A program made the translations under genes and the position numbers. The notes under the pieces are model-generated. The model was not told where the DNA came from. It saw only the letters and a program-made list of their open reading frames with translations, and did no database searches. From Oligoflexia bacterium (GTDB lineage Bacteria; Bdellovibrionota; Bdellovibrionia; JABDDW01), in NCBI GenBank assembly GCA_016715815.1, contig JADJXN010000002.1, positions 186,001-250,000 of the forward strand: 64,000 nucleotides of DNA, read 5' to 3'. Shown piece after piece: positions 8,520 through 16,805 of the stretch; within the stretch, counting starts at the first letter, position 1, and every line of letters begins with the position of its first letter.

Positions 8520-8585
8520 ATGGCTAAGAAGAAAAAGAAAACCGCAAAGAAGAAAAAAACCACAAAAAGAAAGAAAAAGAAGTAA
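8520..8585 (+). CDS. 21-residue lysine-rich peptide
   Basis: A very short gene encoding 21 residues, almost all Lys with a few Thr, Ala and Arg (begins MAKKKKKTAKKKK). It has a near-perfect ribosome binding site, AGGAGGG at 8507-8513, six bases before the ATG, a candidate promoter upstream and a hairpin terminator just downstream, so it is a complete transcription unit. The composition resembles the lysine-rich tails of bacterial histone H1-like and other nucleic-acid-binding proteins. It may bind DNA, RNA or ribosomes, but that is inference. The A-rich codon run is extreme, so a chance ORF is the alternative; the surrounding signals argue against it. Confidence 0.6.
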   Translation: MAKKKKKTAKKKKTTKRKKKK

Positions 8586-8615
8586 GTGGTTTTAATTTCT
8601 AAGTGAAATTAACAG

Positions 8616-8652
8616 ACCCGGGAAGCGAAAGCCTCCCGGGTTTTAGTTTTTT
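8616..8652 (+). terminator. Rho-independent terminator of the lysine-rich peptide gene
   Basis: Arms at 8616-8626 and 8631-8641 form an 11-base-pair GC-rich stem with one A-C mismatch and a GAAA loop, followed by a T-rich run. It lies 30 bases after the peptide stop codon and immediately before tRNA-Ser. Confidence 0.9.
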
Positions 8653-8653
8653 A

Positions 8654-8739
8654 GGAGAGGTACCCTAATTGGTAAGGAACCTGACTCGAAATCAGGCGCC
8701 CGCAAGGGCTTGGGGGTTCGAGTCCCCCTCTCTCCGCCA
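8654..8739 (+). tRNA. tRNA-Ser (anticodon CGA)
   Basis: Acceptor stem GGAGAGG pairs with TCTCTCC (one G-U), discriminator G, and CCA is encoded at 8737-8739. The anticodon loop CTCGAAA carries CGA, which reads UCG. A long variable arm (about 16 bases) and the T-arm GGGGG-TTCGAGT-CCCCC support a class II serine tRNA. It begins two bases after the T-run of the preceding terminator. Confidence 0.96.
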
Positions 8740-8805
8740 AAAATGTGAATTTTTATGTAATATCAATAACTTAAGATTATAAAAACCCTCAACTTTAGTC
8801 CAAAG

Positions 8806-11298
8806 ATGCCGACAAGATTATGTATGGGCGTATTTTTAAGAGGCGGCAAAGCAGCTATTCTATTTTTAGGTTTTTTATTAATAAGCTGCACACAGAATTT
8901 TTTAAAACTACCAACCAAAAACAATTCATCAATCACTTCTTCGTCTTCTGGAGATTCTACGTCCATTACGCCAGTTTTTACGTGGAACACAGTTCCTGAT
9001 TCTAATTTTTGGCATAATACTTCAAAAGTTTTTACCTATACCATCTCGCCAGCCACAGGAATTACCAATATTGTTTGTAAAGTAAATGGACTATCGGTAA
9101 CTACAGGTTGTACAGGTTCACAATTTACAGTAACCCAAGAGGGAGTATCTAATGTAGTGATTGAAGTAACCCATCAATCTGGCCAAGTGGCAACCTCATC
9201 TGCAAAAGTAGTAAAAATAGATACTGTTCGGCCTATAACAACACTTATTACACAATCGGCAAATGCTCAAAATACAATTTACAATTTTACTATTCATTCA
9301 ACAAATGCCGGCGAGCAACTTTCTTATTATAATTATTCTTTAGATGGTGTGGCTCAATGCCAAAACCCGGGCGATTGTTTATGCCCAGACACAGGTGTTT
9401 GTACATTTTCTGTTACCACCACACCCGGTCCCCATGGAATCTCTGTTAATGTTATTGATCATGCTGGAAATACATTATTACAACCCTTAACTTACTCTTG
9501 GCTTACTATTGGTAAAATAACTTACAACGCAAAAACTAATGGTGGAGCAATTTGCGATGGCAAAGCAGACGACACCCTTAAAATTCAAAAACTTATCGAT
9601 GATACTGCTCTATTAAATGCAGCTTCCGGTATGGAGGCTATCGTTTTAATACCTGATTCTGTTAAGTGTGTGGTGACTTATTTGCATCTTCCATCTAACT
9701 CGAAACTTCAAGTTGATGGCACATTATTTTTAAAAGACCAATCCAATGGTCCCCTTTTAGATTTAACAGGCTATTCTGCTAGTGGTTCTATTTTTAATTC
9801 TGATGGCTCACCTATTCGCACTTCCAATTTTAGAATTACCGGCCACGGAATTATTGATGGAAATCGAAAAACCAATAGCAGTTTGCCAGGGCAAGGAAAT
9901 GAGTTTATTGATCCTAGTCAGCATCCTAACGATCCTCATCGGAGTACTCGCGGAGGTTTGGGTGGAATTGGCGGGCTTTTTAATGATAACATTACTATCC
10001 AAGGCGATAGCCATGATGCGCCTTTAACTATTACAAATATTTATCACTGGCCGGTTAACTTAGTTGCTTCAAATACAATTCGTCTTAAGCATTTAAAATT
10101 TTTAAATTCTGGCGCAGCCTCTGAGTGTGCTGGTTTTAAATGGGGAAATACAATTCATTATACTACGGATTGCCAAGTGGATGATCTTACAGCAGTAGCA
10201 AATGATGACAATTGCTGGGCGTTTTATGGTGGGGTTAATGGCGGATCAATTAAAAATTCAGATTTAAAAAATTGCCCCATTGGGATTACCGTGGTTAGCG
10301 ATACACCGCAACCAGGGCCTAATTCCAACATCACCATTGAAAACAATAAAGTTTATGGAAATTATAATGGCTATGGAATCACCGTTGTAAGCGACCACAT
10401 TGATCATCTTAACGTTAAGCAAAGCAATATTAAAATTTTAAACAATGATGTTTATCAAAATGAAGCCGGTGGCATTGCAGTTTTTAATGCAGATAGTACT
10501 TCGGGCAACGGTATTGAAATTACTGGCAATAGAATTCATCACAATAAAAACAATCCGCAGGCATTTTGGGCTTACCATTTTGGAGCGGGCATTGTAGTTG
10601 GTAGTAACAATGTCACAGTTAAAGGAAATACAATTTGGGATGAAGGTACAAATCAAGTTCGAGGCTTAGGTATTCAGTTTTCCCCTTTTAATTATCCCCC
10701 CTATGCTTCAAGCTTTACAGGGCAAAATGTTATCGTTCAGGATAATATTATTTCAGATAACACTACTAGCGATCCACTGACTCGCACCATGGAGTTTGGA
10801 CTAAGGTTACAAACAGGATACAACAACCCACAAATTTTTAATAATACCGTTACAAATATCACTTCTTGTGGAGCGGGAAGAACTCTTGTTAATGGCATTT
10901 GCGTCAATGCTCCTGTTGTAGGAGTTTATGATGGCATTTTATCTGGGCAAAATTTTATTGGTGGTTGGGCCTGTGCTCAAAACAGCCCTTTTTCTATTAA
11001 TGTTGCATTGTATGTTGATGATGGCACTCCGCCATTAAAAGGAATTGGTTGGTTTATGGCTACTTTTGATAGTGAGCAGGCTGTTGCATCTTCATGTATT
11101 TCAAATGGTACAAAGTATCGATTTAGAATTGATCTTGGCGACCCCCGTTTAAACCCTTACAGAGGACAAAACCTATCAGTTCATTTATTTGGAATTTCAC
11201 CTTTTGATGGAACACCGGGGACAATCATAAATTCTGGCAGAACAAATCCTGATCTAAATGCAGATGGGTCAATTCGTGCTCGCTTTACAATTCCCTAA
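8806..11298 (+). CDS. Large lipoprotein with pectin-lyase-like beta-helix
   Basis: An 830-residue surface or periplasmic protein. A signal peptide ends in a lipobox (LLIS-Cys28), so it is a lipoprotein. A Ser/Thr-rich linker is followed by about 200 residues of Ig-like beta domains (FTYTISPATGI, DTVRPITTL, VNVIDHAGNTL). From about residue 240 the GKITYNAKTNGGAICDGKADDT segment marks the start of a pectate-lyase/polygalacturonase-type right-handed parallel beta-helix, with repeated NITIENNKVYGN-type and GIEITGNRIHHNKNN-type turns. A separate C-terminal beta domain follows. Catalytic residues of a specific glycosidase cannot be assigned, so polysaccharide binding or cleavage is inferred from the fold. 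The gene stands alone, 66 bases after tRNA-Ser. Confidence 0.8.
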   Translation: MPTRLCMGVFLRGGKAAILFLGFLLISCTQNFLKLPTKNNSSITSSSSGDSTSITPVFTWNTVPDSNFWHNTSKVFTYTISPATGITNIVCKVNGLSVTTGCTGSQFTVTQEGVSNVVIEVTHQSGQVATSSAKVVKIDTVRPITTLITQSANAQNTIYNFTIHSTNAGEQLSYYNYSLDGVAQCQNPGDCLCPDTGVCTFSVTTTPGPHGISVNVIDHAGNTLLQPLTYSWLTIGKITYNAKTNGGAICDGKADDTLKIQKLIDDTALLNAASGMEAIVLIPDSVKCVVTYLHLPSNSKLQVDGTLFLKDQSNGPLLDLTGYSASGSIFNSDGSPIRTSNFRITGHGIIDGNRKTNSSLPGQGNEFIDPSQHPNDPHRSTRGGLGGIGGLFNDNITIQGDSHDAPLTITNIYHWPVNLVASNTIRLKHLKFLNSGAASECAGFKWGNTIHYTTDCQVDDLTAVANDDNCWAFYGGVNGGSIKNSDLKNCPIGITVVSDTPQPGPNSNITIENNKVYGNYNGYGITVVSDHIDHLNVKQSNIKILNNDVYQNEAGGIAVFNADSTSGNGIEITGNRIHHNKNNPQAFWAYHFGAGIVVGSNNVTVKGNTIWDEGTNQVRGLGIQFSPFNYPPYASSFTGQNVIVQDNIISDNTTSDPLTRTMEFGLRLQTGYNNPQIFNNTVTNITSCGAGRTLVNGICVNAPVVGVYDGILSGQNFIGGWACAQNSPFSINVALYVDDGTPPLKGIGWFMATFDSEQAVASSCISNGTKYRFRIDLGDPRLNPYRGQNLSVHLFGISPFDGTPGTIINSGRTNPDLNADGSIRARFTIP

Positions 11299-11332
11299 AA
11301 TTATAGAAAGATTAAAACCTTACCTGCGAGCA

Positions 11333-11350
11333 GCTTTTGGATACAAAAGC
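11333..11350 (+). repeat. Short hairpin after the beta-helix gene
   Basis: GCTTTTG at 11333-11339 and CAAAAGC at 11344-11350 form a perfect 7-base-pair stem with a 4-base loop, 35 bases after the stop codon of the beta-helix lipoprotein gene. No T-run follows, so it is a weak terminator candidate at best. Confidence 0.35.
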
Positions 11351-11442
11351 GACATTTGAAGATATCCGATATCAGTTATCTGTAGTATTAATATAAACAC
11401 ACCCAAGGCAGTGGCCCACGTATTGCAGACTTTACTTTGAAA

Positions 11443-12543
11443 ATGAAAAATCAAAACAAAAAGTGCCCAGTGTTTTTAATTGCAATTCTAGTAATGCTGG
11501 TAATGCCACTGACGACATCCATATGTTGGAGTGACAATAAAAAGCCTTCGTTTCAGATAAAAGCTGAAAAAACAAAGAATTATGATAGTACCTTTATAAC
11601 ACCTAATGAGTTTCAAGTTAACCCTTATGCCCAAATTTTAAATAACAAAACTGGGGCTTTTATTGGCGTAGGCTCCTTTCGCCTGTTTAATAATTCTCAG
11701 CATGGTAATTTTCAAACTATCATTTCATTGGACTACTCCAATTCTATTACGGGGTTTAACAGGGAGCTGGCGGAAATCCTACTGAGATCTGAAAACCGCA
11801 ATATTGCACTTGCCAGGGTTTTACAGATTGAACCCGAAGATTTAAGCAAAAAGGCTTGGTCTCCCCGTTTTTACCAATGGCTTTTTTCACAAGTGACGCT
11901 TGAAGACGAGGACACATATGGAAGAGAGGGCTTGCCGCGCGCACTTTGGAATTGGAAGAACGAACACCCACGGCAATGGAAAAGTACAATTTTTGGATCT
12001 GATGAAAATTTTAAAAAAGCAAAAGAGCGCTCCAAAGAGGGAAAATATGTTTTTGTAACAGGAAACCTTATAGGTTCTGTTTCTATGACCTCAATAGCCA
12101 GATCCCTGAAAGCCTCACGAATTCCTGTTACAGCCATAGATCTCTCAAATAGCCTTGAGTATTTTAATAATAAAACACAATTTCAAAAGTTGGCTTCAAA
12201 TATTCAACAGCTTCCTTTGTCAAAAGATGCGGTGGTTCTTTTAACATTATCCTTTGAAGTTTATGATTTTTTTTACGGGGAGTTCTCTACAAATAAAGAG
12301 GTGGTGGGCCCAATGAGAAATTACATTGAAAATACGTTTCAGAGAAGCAAAGATAGTTTCATATACCTTTCTATGCCCGCCAAAGAATTTATTTTATTTA
12401 TTAAAAAAATTCAGGACAAAAAATCACTACTTCCAGCCCTATATAGATTGCTGATCTTAAAAGAGAAAAACCTGGCGACTCACCACCCCACACTTCTTAA
12501 CCCTAAATGTATATTGCTCCAAGAACTGATAAAAGGTAAATAA
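11443..12543 (+). CDS. Exported protein with possible Rossmann-like fold, unknown function
   Basis: A 366-residue product. I start at the ATG at 11443 rather than the TTG at 11437. A hydrophobic segment at residues 10-30 (FLIAILVMLVMPLTT) looks like a signal peptide. The glycine motif GVGSFRLFNN followed about 20 residues later by ISLDYS, and later YVFVTGNLIGS and VTAIDLSNSLEYF, resemble the first beta-alpha-beta units and a downstream strand of a SAM- or nucleotide-binding Rossmann fold. I recall similar unnamed proteins in other intracellular Gram-negative bacteria but cannot name the family. No catalytic residue is assignable. A predicted exported location would be unusual for a methyltransferase. 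Confidence 0.55.
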   Translation: MKNQNKKCPVFLIAILVMLVMPLTTSICWSDNKKPSFQIKAEKTKNYDSTFITPNEFQVNPYAQILNNKTGAFIGVGSFRLFNNSQHGNFQTIISLDYSNSITGFNRELAEILLRSENRNIALARVLQIEPEDLSKKAWSPRFYQWLFSQVTLEDEDTYGREGLPRALWNWKNEHPRQWKSTIFGSDENFKKAKERSKEGKYVFVTGNLIGSVSMTSIARSLKASRIPVTAIDLSNSLEYFNNKTQFQKLASNIQQLPLSKDAVVLLTLSFEVYDFFYGEFSTNKEVVGPMRNYIENTFQRSKDSFIYLSMPAKEFILFIKKIQDKKSLLPALYRLLILKEKNLATHHPTLLNPKCILLQELIKGK

Positions 12544-12581
12544 TTTGGTCAGCTCTAACTAGGATATCTTGCTATCTAACT

Positions 12582-12608
12582 ACATAAGTTTATAAAATAA
12601 ACTTATGT
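12582..12608 (+). repeat. Perfect 12-3-12 inverted repeat over the AP2 gene start
   Basis: ACATAAGTTTAT at 12582-12593 and its exact reverse complement at 12597-12608 are separated by AAA. The right arm contains the ATG (12605-12607) of the AP2-domain gene, so in RNA the start codon would be paired. It could be a translational switch or a DNA operator. Confidence 0.8.
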
Positions 12609-13129
12609 CAAAACCTTGGCGCTACATTACAGTTCGCCCAAATAAAAAAGTTAAAATAGATTCTGAAGATTTTAAACGTGTTAGTGAGCATAGTTGGCGT
12701 ATCACTAAGGGTACAACTGGAAGATTAAGAGTTGTTACTTCCGTTCGAACTCTAAAGGGAAGCCGGCATGTTACTTTAGGTAAATTTTTAATGAACCCAC
12801 CTAAGGGCAAGCAAGTTTACCCAAGAAGGTTTGTTGAAGCACTTGATTACAGAAAAGAAAACCTTATTGTATGTACCCTTAAAGAAAGGCAGCAGCTTTT
12901 ATCTAAAAAAAGAACCCCCACAAGCTCAAAATACAGAGGGGTGTCATTTTTAAAATCAAAAAAACTTTGGCGCGCTGGCATTGAGGTTAAGGGCCGCGCC
13001 ATTACGTTAGGTAATTTTAAAAAAGAAGATGATGCGGCAAGGGCTTATAACAAAGCTGCATTAGAATATTTTGGAGGGCATGCCTACCAAAACCCCGTAG
13101 ACCGCAAAAAGACCAAAAGAGAGGCTTAG
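12605..13129 (+). CDS. AP2-domain DNA-binding protein with decayed HNH region
   Basis: A 174-residue basic protein. Residues 1-100 follow the layout of a bacterial/phage HNH endonuclease (KVKIDSEDF, EHSWRITKG, ENLIVCTLKERQQL), but the zone that normally holds the catalytic His-Asn signature reads RRFVEALDYRKENL and lacks it. Residues 108-165 form a clear AP2/ERF DNA-binding domain (SKYRGVSF, WRAGIEVKGRAITLGNF, DDAARAYNKAALEYFG). The family is typical of homing-endonuclease relatives spread by mobile elements. Here the enzyme seems inactivated while DNA binding is kept, which suggests a repurposed DNA-binding factor. It ends in a 4-base overlap with the convergent deacetylase gene. Confidence 0.8.
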   Translation: MSKPWRYITVRPNKKVKIDSEDFKRVSEHSWRITKGTTGRLRVVTSVRTLKGSRHVTLGKFLMNPPKGKQVYPRRFVEALDYRKENLIVCTLKERQQLLSKKRTPTSSKYRGVSFLKSKKLWRAGIEVKGRAITLGNFKKEDDAARAYNKAALEYFGGHAYQNPVDRKKTKREA

Positions 13130-13983
13130 TTTTTACCCATTTTTTGAATTTGCTCTAAAAATGTAAGGCTTTTTGGGGCAACAAATTTGGAATCAATTTT
13201 ATAAATGGGGTCATTTACAGCCTCTTGCAAGGGGATAAACTCAACCCCCATTTTTTTATATGTCTTTAAGAGATCATCCATCATTTCCGCATTAAAAGCG
13301 CCTATATGAAGAAGTAAAATATGCTTTATGTCTCTGCCAAAAAGCTCTTTTGATAAGCTCAAAGATTCCTTTAGTTTTGTACGGGCAAACTCTAAGTAAC
13401 TATCTTTTAAGAATTGAACACAGGTTTTTGCCTTTAAATCTTTGCACTCAGCATAGGGCTCATTGTAATACCAGTCGTCAAAGTCAACAGTTACTTGTGC
13501 AATTTGGTAGTGGTTTTGTTTTAAAAATTCTCTTACTGTCTCGCGCTTCTCGACGGTTTCACCCTCTCTTAAAAATGGGTATCTAAAAAACTTATACTCT
13601 TGCTCGGTAGCTAGCTTTTTAAGGGTAACTTCGTTTTTTAAAATATCTTGTATGTATTGTTGGGATGAAATTTTTTGAATACTGATGTGGGAATAGGTAT
13701 GGTTTGCTAAAAATTGCCCCTTATCTTTCCATAGTTTTAAAATTTTAAAGGTTTCAGGCATTTCATCTACATTTTTAGCATTTATAAAACCATAAACCCC
13801 TTTGAGATTATGCTTTTCAAATGCTTTTAGCATTTTTTCTGCAATTTCTAAGCGACTCTCGCCTTCAGGCATGGAGCCATGAACGGGCAAATCATCAACG
13901 GTTATAGCCATTTTAATAGGCGCCGCTTGCGCTGCTAAGACATTTACCCCAAACAATATTAAAAAAACTACATTTCTAATCAA
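13126..13983 (-). CDS. Exported polysaccharide deacetylase (NodB-like)
   Basis: A 285-residue protein with a signal peptide (residues 1-20, cleavage near AQA-AP). The NodB fold is shown by MAITVDDLPVHG (catalytic and metal-binding Asp pair), NHTYSH (metal-binding His pair) and FRYPFLREGE; the late HILLLHIGAFNAEMM segment supplies the second His motif. Family members remove acetyl groups from peptidoglycan or other polysaccharides in the envelope; in Bdellovibrio-type predators related enzymes modify prey wall, which I note only as known family context. It is a single gene on the reverse strand with a promoter presumably at 13984-14030. Confidence 0.85.
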   Translation of the reverse strand: MIRNVVFLILFGVNVLAAQAAPIKMAITVDDLPVHGSMPEGESRLEIAEKMLKAFEKHNLKGVYGFINAKNVDEMPETFKILKLWKDKGQFLANHTYSHISIQKISSQQYIQDILKNEVTLKKLATEQEYKFFRYPFLREGETVEKRETVREFLKQNHYQIAQVTVDFDDWYYNEPYAECKDLKAKTCVQFLKDSYLEFARTKLKESLSLSKELFGRDIKHILLLHIGAFNAEMMDDLLKTYKKMGVEFIPLQEAVNDPIYKIDSKFVAPKSLTFLEQIQKMGKN

Positions 13984-14030
13984 ATTTAACCTCCATAGTT
14001 ACCAAAAACTACCCGCTCACGTTTTGGTGG

Positions 14031-14678
14031 TTAGAAATAATAAAGTGCGCTTAACGTTCCGGTTGGAGCGGCGACAAAACCACCCAAATCAATAAGAGCT
14101 GTGAACTCAGCCAGTAGAGAAAAGCCCGCCCACTCGCCTGTAAGCTGCATAAACTGTAAACCAAAGCTTGGGTATATAAGGTGCTTTTTATATTCGCCTT
14201 CGTTTTTCTCGGTTTCAGTTAAAAGCTTTTCGCCAAGATAGCTTGGGTTTGTGCGCGAAATACGATCAGCCTTTCCAATGCTTGTCCAATTAGCATAACC
14301 AAAAGCAAAGTAAGGCATTAACCAATCTCCCGTTAAAACATATCTTCCTTCTAATTTAAAAGTTTGAAAGCCTTCACCGCCGCCAAAGCCCGCACCAAAA
14401 CTCCACTGCGGCGTAAAATTTAAATCCATAATGGCTCCGCCAAAACCAAGAGCTCCGGCTGCTTGTAAACCCACGCCAAATCGGCGGTTTTTACGCATTT
14501 CAACCCCGTCTTTTGCCTCTTTAAATGCACTTCGGCTTTTACCTGGGTTAACTACTATTTCATCTGTCTCATCAACAACAACCACTTTTGCGCTAAGCTC
14601 AACACCTAAAAGCAAAAAAACAAACGTAAGTGCAAAAAGGAACGGACTACCCAAAAAGGAACGGCGTACCTGTTTCAT
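14031..14678 (-). CDS. Outer-membrane beta-barrel protein at the end of the Mla locus
   Basis: A 215-residue product with a signal peptide (hydrophobic residues 13-29, cleavage near ELSA). The mature part alternates hydrophobic and polar residues as in beta-strands (RFGVGLQAAGALGFGG, WSFGAGFGGG, KLEGRYVL) and ends in the aromatic Phe typical of outer-membrane barrels (SALYYF). It shares one base with the end of mlaD, so it is co-transcribed. A role in outer-membrane lipid handling is inferred from context; no specific family is recognised. Confidence 0.7.
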   Translation of the reverse strand: MKQVRRSFLGSPFLFALTFVFLLLGVELSAKVVVVDETDEIVVNPGKSRSAFKEAKDGVEMRKNRRFGVGLQAAGALGFGGAIMDLNFTPQWSFGAGFGGGEGFQTFKLEGRYVLTGDWLMPYFAFGYANWTSIGKADRISRTNPSYLGEKLLTETEKNEGEYKKHLIYPSFGLQFMQLTGEWAGFSLLAEFTALIDLGGFVAAPTGTLSALYYF

Positions 14679-15454
14679 TAGAAGATCCTCGATTTAATGC
14701 CTTCTTCTTGAAGGAATTTTTTAAGTGCATCTCTATCCAAAGGCTCCAAGCGCCAAATGAGCTTGTGTAACAAATCAAGAGTTTTTTTACCCTCAGGGGT
14801 TCTTACTTTGCTTGTTAATTCACGCAAAGACTCAGAAATTTCAACAGCGTTTTTTAGCATTCTTGTTATTTCAACATTTTTTGTGGTTTTATCTAACTGC
14901 ACAAGGGAGCGGTTCAAGTTTGTTACTAAGCTATCAAAAAGCTCAATGGTGTTTGTAACACTAGCCTCGTTTTTATTTAATAACTCTATAATTTTACCAG
15001 CCAAACCATAACTTTGGGAAATAAGTTGGTCCACCCTTGGGGGGTCCTCACCCCGAACCACATTGCCATTTAAAAGAGCGGCTTCACTTAGGCTTCCGGG
15101 GGTTACCTCTAAAAACTTCTCACCAATAATTCCGGCAAGGTTAATAAAAAATTTAGAATCTTTTCTAACCGTTTCTCGTACTTTTTTATCTAGGCTAATT
15201 TTTACTCTTAATTTTACCTCTTCACCCTTAGAATCTTTTTGGTTTACATCAAATTCAATTTTTTCAACCTTACCAACCCGAATTCCCATAACACGAACGG
15301 GAGAGCCGGTTTCAATTCCGCCTGCGTAGTTGTACTGCACATATAATGTATAGGTATTTGAAAAAGGGTTTAAAACCCCCATTAACCAGGCAAAAGTGGC
15401 CACCATTAAAACGGCCACTAAAAACATTAAACCCACCTTACGTTGCACACTCAT
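14678..15454 (-). CDS. mlaD: MCE-domain substrate-binding protein MlaD
   Basis: Periplasmic, membrane-anchored lipid-binding component of an MCE/Mla phospholipid transporter. The 258-residue product has one N-terminal membrane helix (VGLMFLVAVLMVATFAWLMG), then a single MCE domain at about residues 35-120 (TLYVQYNYAGGIETGSPVRVMGIRVGKVEKIEF), and a helical C-terminal tail that could assemble into a tunnel. The gene is on the same strand as the mlaE/mlaF genes but separated from them by the opposite-strand sigma-like gene (15558-16805), so it needs its own promoter or a read-through transcript. It is followed directly by the outer-membrane barrel gene. Confidence 0.88.
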   Translation of the reverse strand: MSVQRKVGLMFLVAVLMVATFAWLMGVLNPFSNTYTLYVQYNYAGGIETGSPVRVMGIRVGKVEKIEFDVNQKDSKGEEVKLRVKISLDKKVRETVRKDSKFFINLAGIIGEKFLEVTPGSLSEAALLNGNVVRGEDPPRVDQLISQSYGLAGKIIELLNKNEASVTNTIELFDSLVTNLNRSLVQLDKTTKNVEITRMLKNAVEISESLRELTSKVRTPEGKKTLDLLHKLIWRLEPLDRDALKKFLQEEGIKSRIF

Positions 15455-15557
15455 TGTTGGCTAGTCCCCTAATATATAAAGCTAATCAAATAGTTACATA
15501 TAAAATCAAGACAATTCGTTTGACTTAGCCCCAACATTGCAATGCTAAATTGCCAAG

Positions 15558-16805
15558 ATGAAAAGCATTTTAATTTTAATACTAGGCTCCATTATATTTA
15601 ATCTAGCAGCTTATGGTGACGAACAATTAGTCAGGTGTAGGACAACTTTAAGCCTCATTACTAAAAACGCAAGCGTGGATCCCGCCAGCCGCTTCACACA
15701 AGAAGAGTTAACTGTGCTTTTTGGCGTAAGAGATCGCATGTTAGCGGAAAAGTCTTCTTGGACACTACTTACATCACAAGCTGAAGTAGAAATGTTTTCT
15801 AAAGTACTTGGACAAAAAATTGTCCCAGGCTCAAAAATAAGCATGACTGAATTTGAAGATCTTATTATCCGCTCCCAGCGCAACTACGCCCACTGGTTTG
15901 CTGCAAAAAGAAGTAAAAGTTTTTATAGAATAGTTGAAAAGGAGGATTTTTTTCAGGCCGCTCAAATAGGTATATTACTGGCCATTCGCGGCTTTAAGTT
16001 GGAACACAAAACCGTCGATGGAACTGTTTCAAGCAGTTTTTCTGAGTTAATGAAGCTTTATATAAGAAACGAAACCAATAAACTAATTAAAGACTCAGCC
16101 CAACTTTCAATGCCAGCAAGCTCATTATTATCAGATATGTTTATTATTAATGCCATTGCAAGCACTCTTGAATTTGCAAACCGAGGGAAACAACCAAGCC
16201 TTGCTGCCATTTCTGCGCAGTATATGAAGGAATATCCTGATAGAAAACCTATCTCAATGAAGCGCATAGAAAACTTAATAGCTAGAAAGCGGGCTCTTGA
16301 TTCTGTATTTAGTATTTTTGAAAAAGCCAGTTCAATTGAAACTGACGATTATGAAATGTTTTTACCGCCTTCAAAAGATAATCCAGAAAGCACTTTAGAA
16401 ACCAAACATGCTGCAAAATATATTTTGCAACTTTTTGAACAAGCCCATCTTGATACCATACAAAAAAGGATTCTTATTTTAAGGCATGGTCTTCCCATAA
16501 GTATTAAAGAAGATTCTCAATTTCAATATGATGAAGCATCCGCCTCTGACGGCTTAACATTAAGAGAAGTTGCGCCCCTTGTAAGTGTATCTCACGAAAG
16601 AGTGCGTCAGCTTGAAATGGCGGCTACTGAGAGAATGATTAAAGCCATTGGCGAATATAAAAACCGTACCCTTTTTAACACTTTAGAAAGTGAAATGGGC
16701 ACAAAACTAGCAAAAACAATTGAGCTTGAACCCTCCGAAGAGGGAAAGCGACAAAAACGCCTACAAAAATACAAAGAAAAATATGGCGAACTTTTAGCCC
16801 CTTAA
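15558..16805 (+). CDS. Sigma-70-like protein with an N-terminal signal peptide
   Basis: A 415-residue protein with the domain order of a sigma-70 factor. Residues 104-190 match region 2 (KEDFFQAAQIGILLAIRGF, then YIRNETNKLIKDSAQLSMPAS, where normal factors have DLIQEGNIGLMRAV and IRQAI...VP). Residues 190-250 resemble region 3, and 283-365 match region 4 with its helix-turn-helix (TLREVAPLVSVSHERVRQLE). The N-terminus (MKSILILILGSIIFNLAAYGD) reads as a Sec signal peptide, which is unexpected for a cytoplasmic transcription factor. A later start such as Met61 would remove it but has no better ribosome binding site. Its 3' end overlaps mlaE on the other strand by 4 bases. Function unknown. Confidence 0.75.
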   Translation: MKSILILILGSIIFNLAAYGDEQLVRCRTTLSLITKNASVDPASRFTQEELTVLFGVRDRMLAEKSSWTLLTSQAEVEMFSKVLGQKIVPGSKISMTEFEDLIIRSQRNYAHWFAAKRSKSFYRIVEKEDFFQAAQIGILLAIRGFKLEHKTVDGTVSSSFSELMKLYIRNETNKLIKDSAQLSMPASSLLSDMFIINAIASTLEFANRGKQPSLAAISAQYMKEYPDRKPISMKRIENLIARKRALDSVFSIFEKASSIETDDYEMFLPPSKDNPESTLETKHAAKYILQLFEQAHLDTIQKRILILRHGLPISIKEDSQFQYDEASASDGLTLREVAPLVSVSHERVRQLEMAATERMIKAIGEYKNRTLFNTLESEMGTKLAKTIELEPSEEGKRQKRLQKYKEKYGELLAP

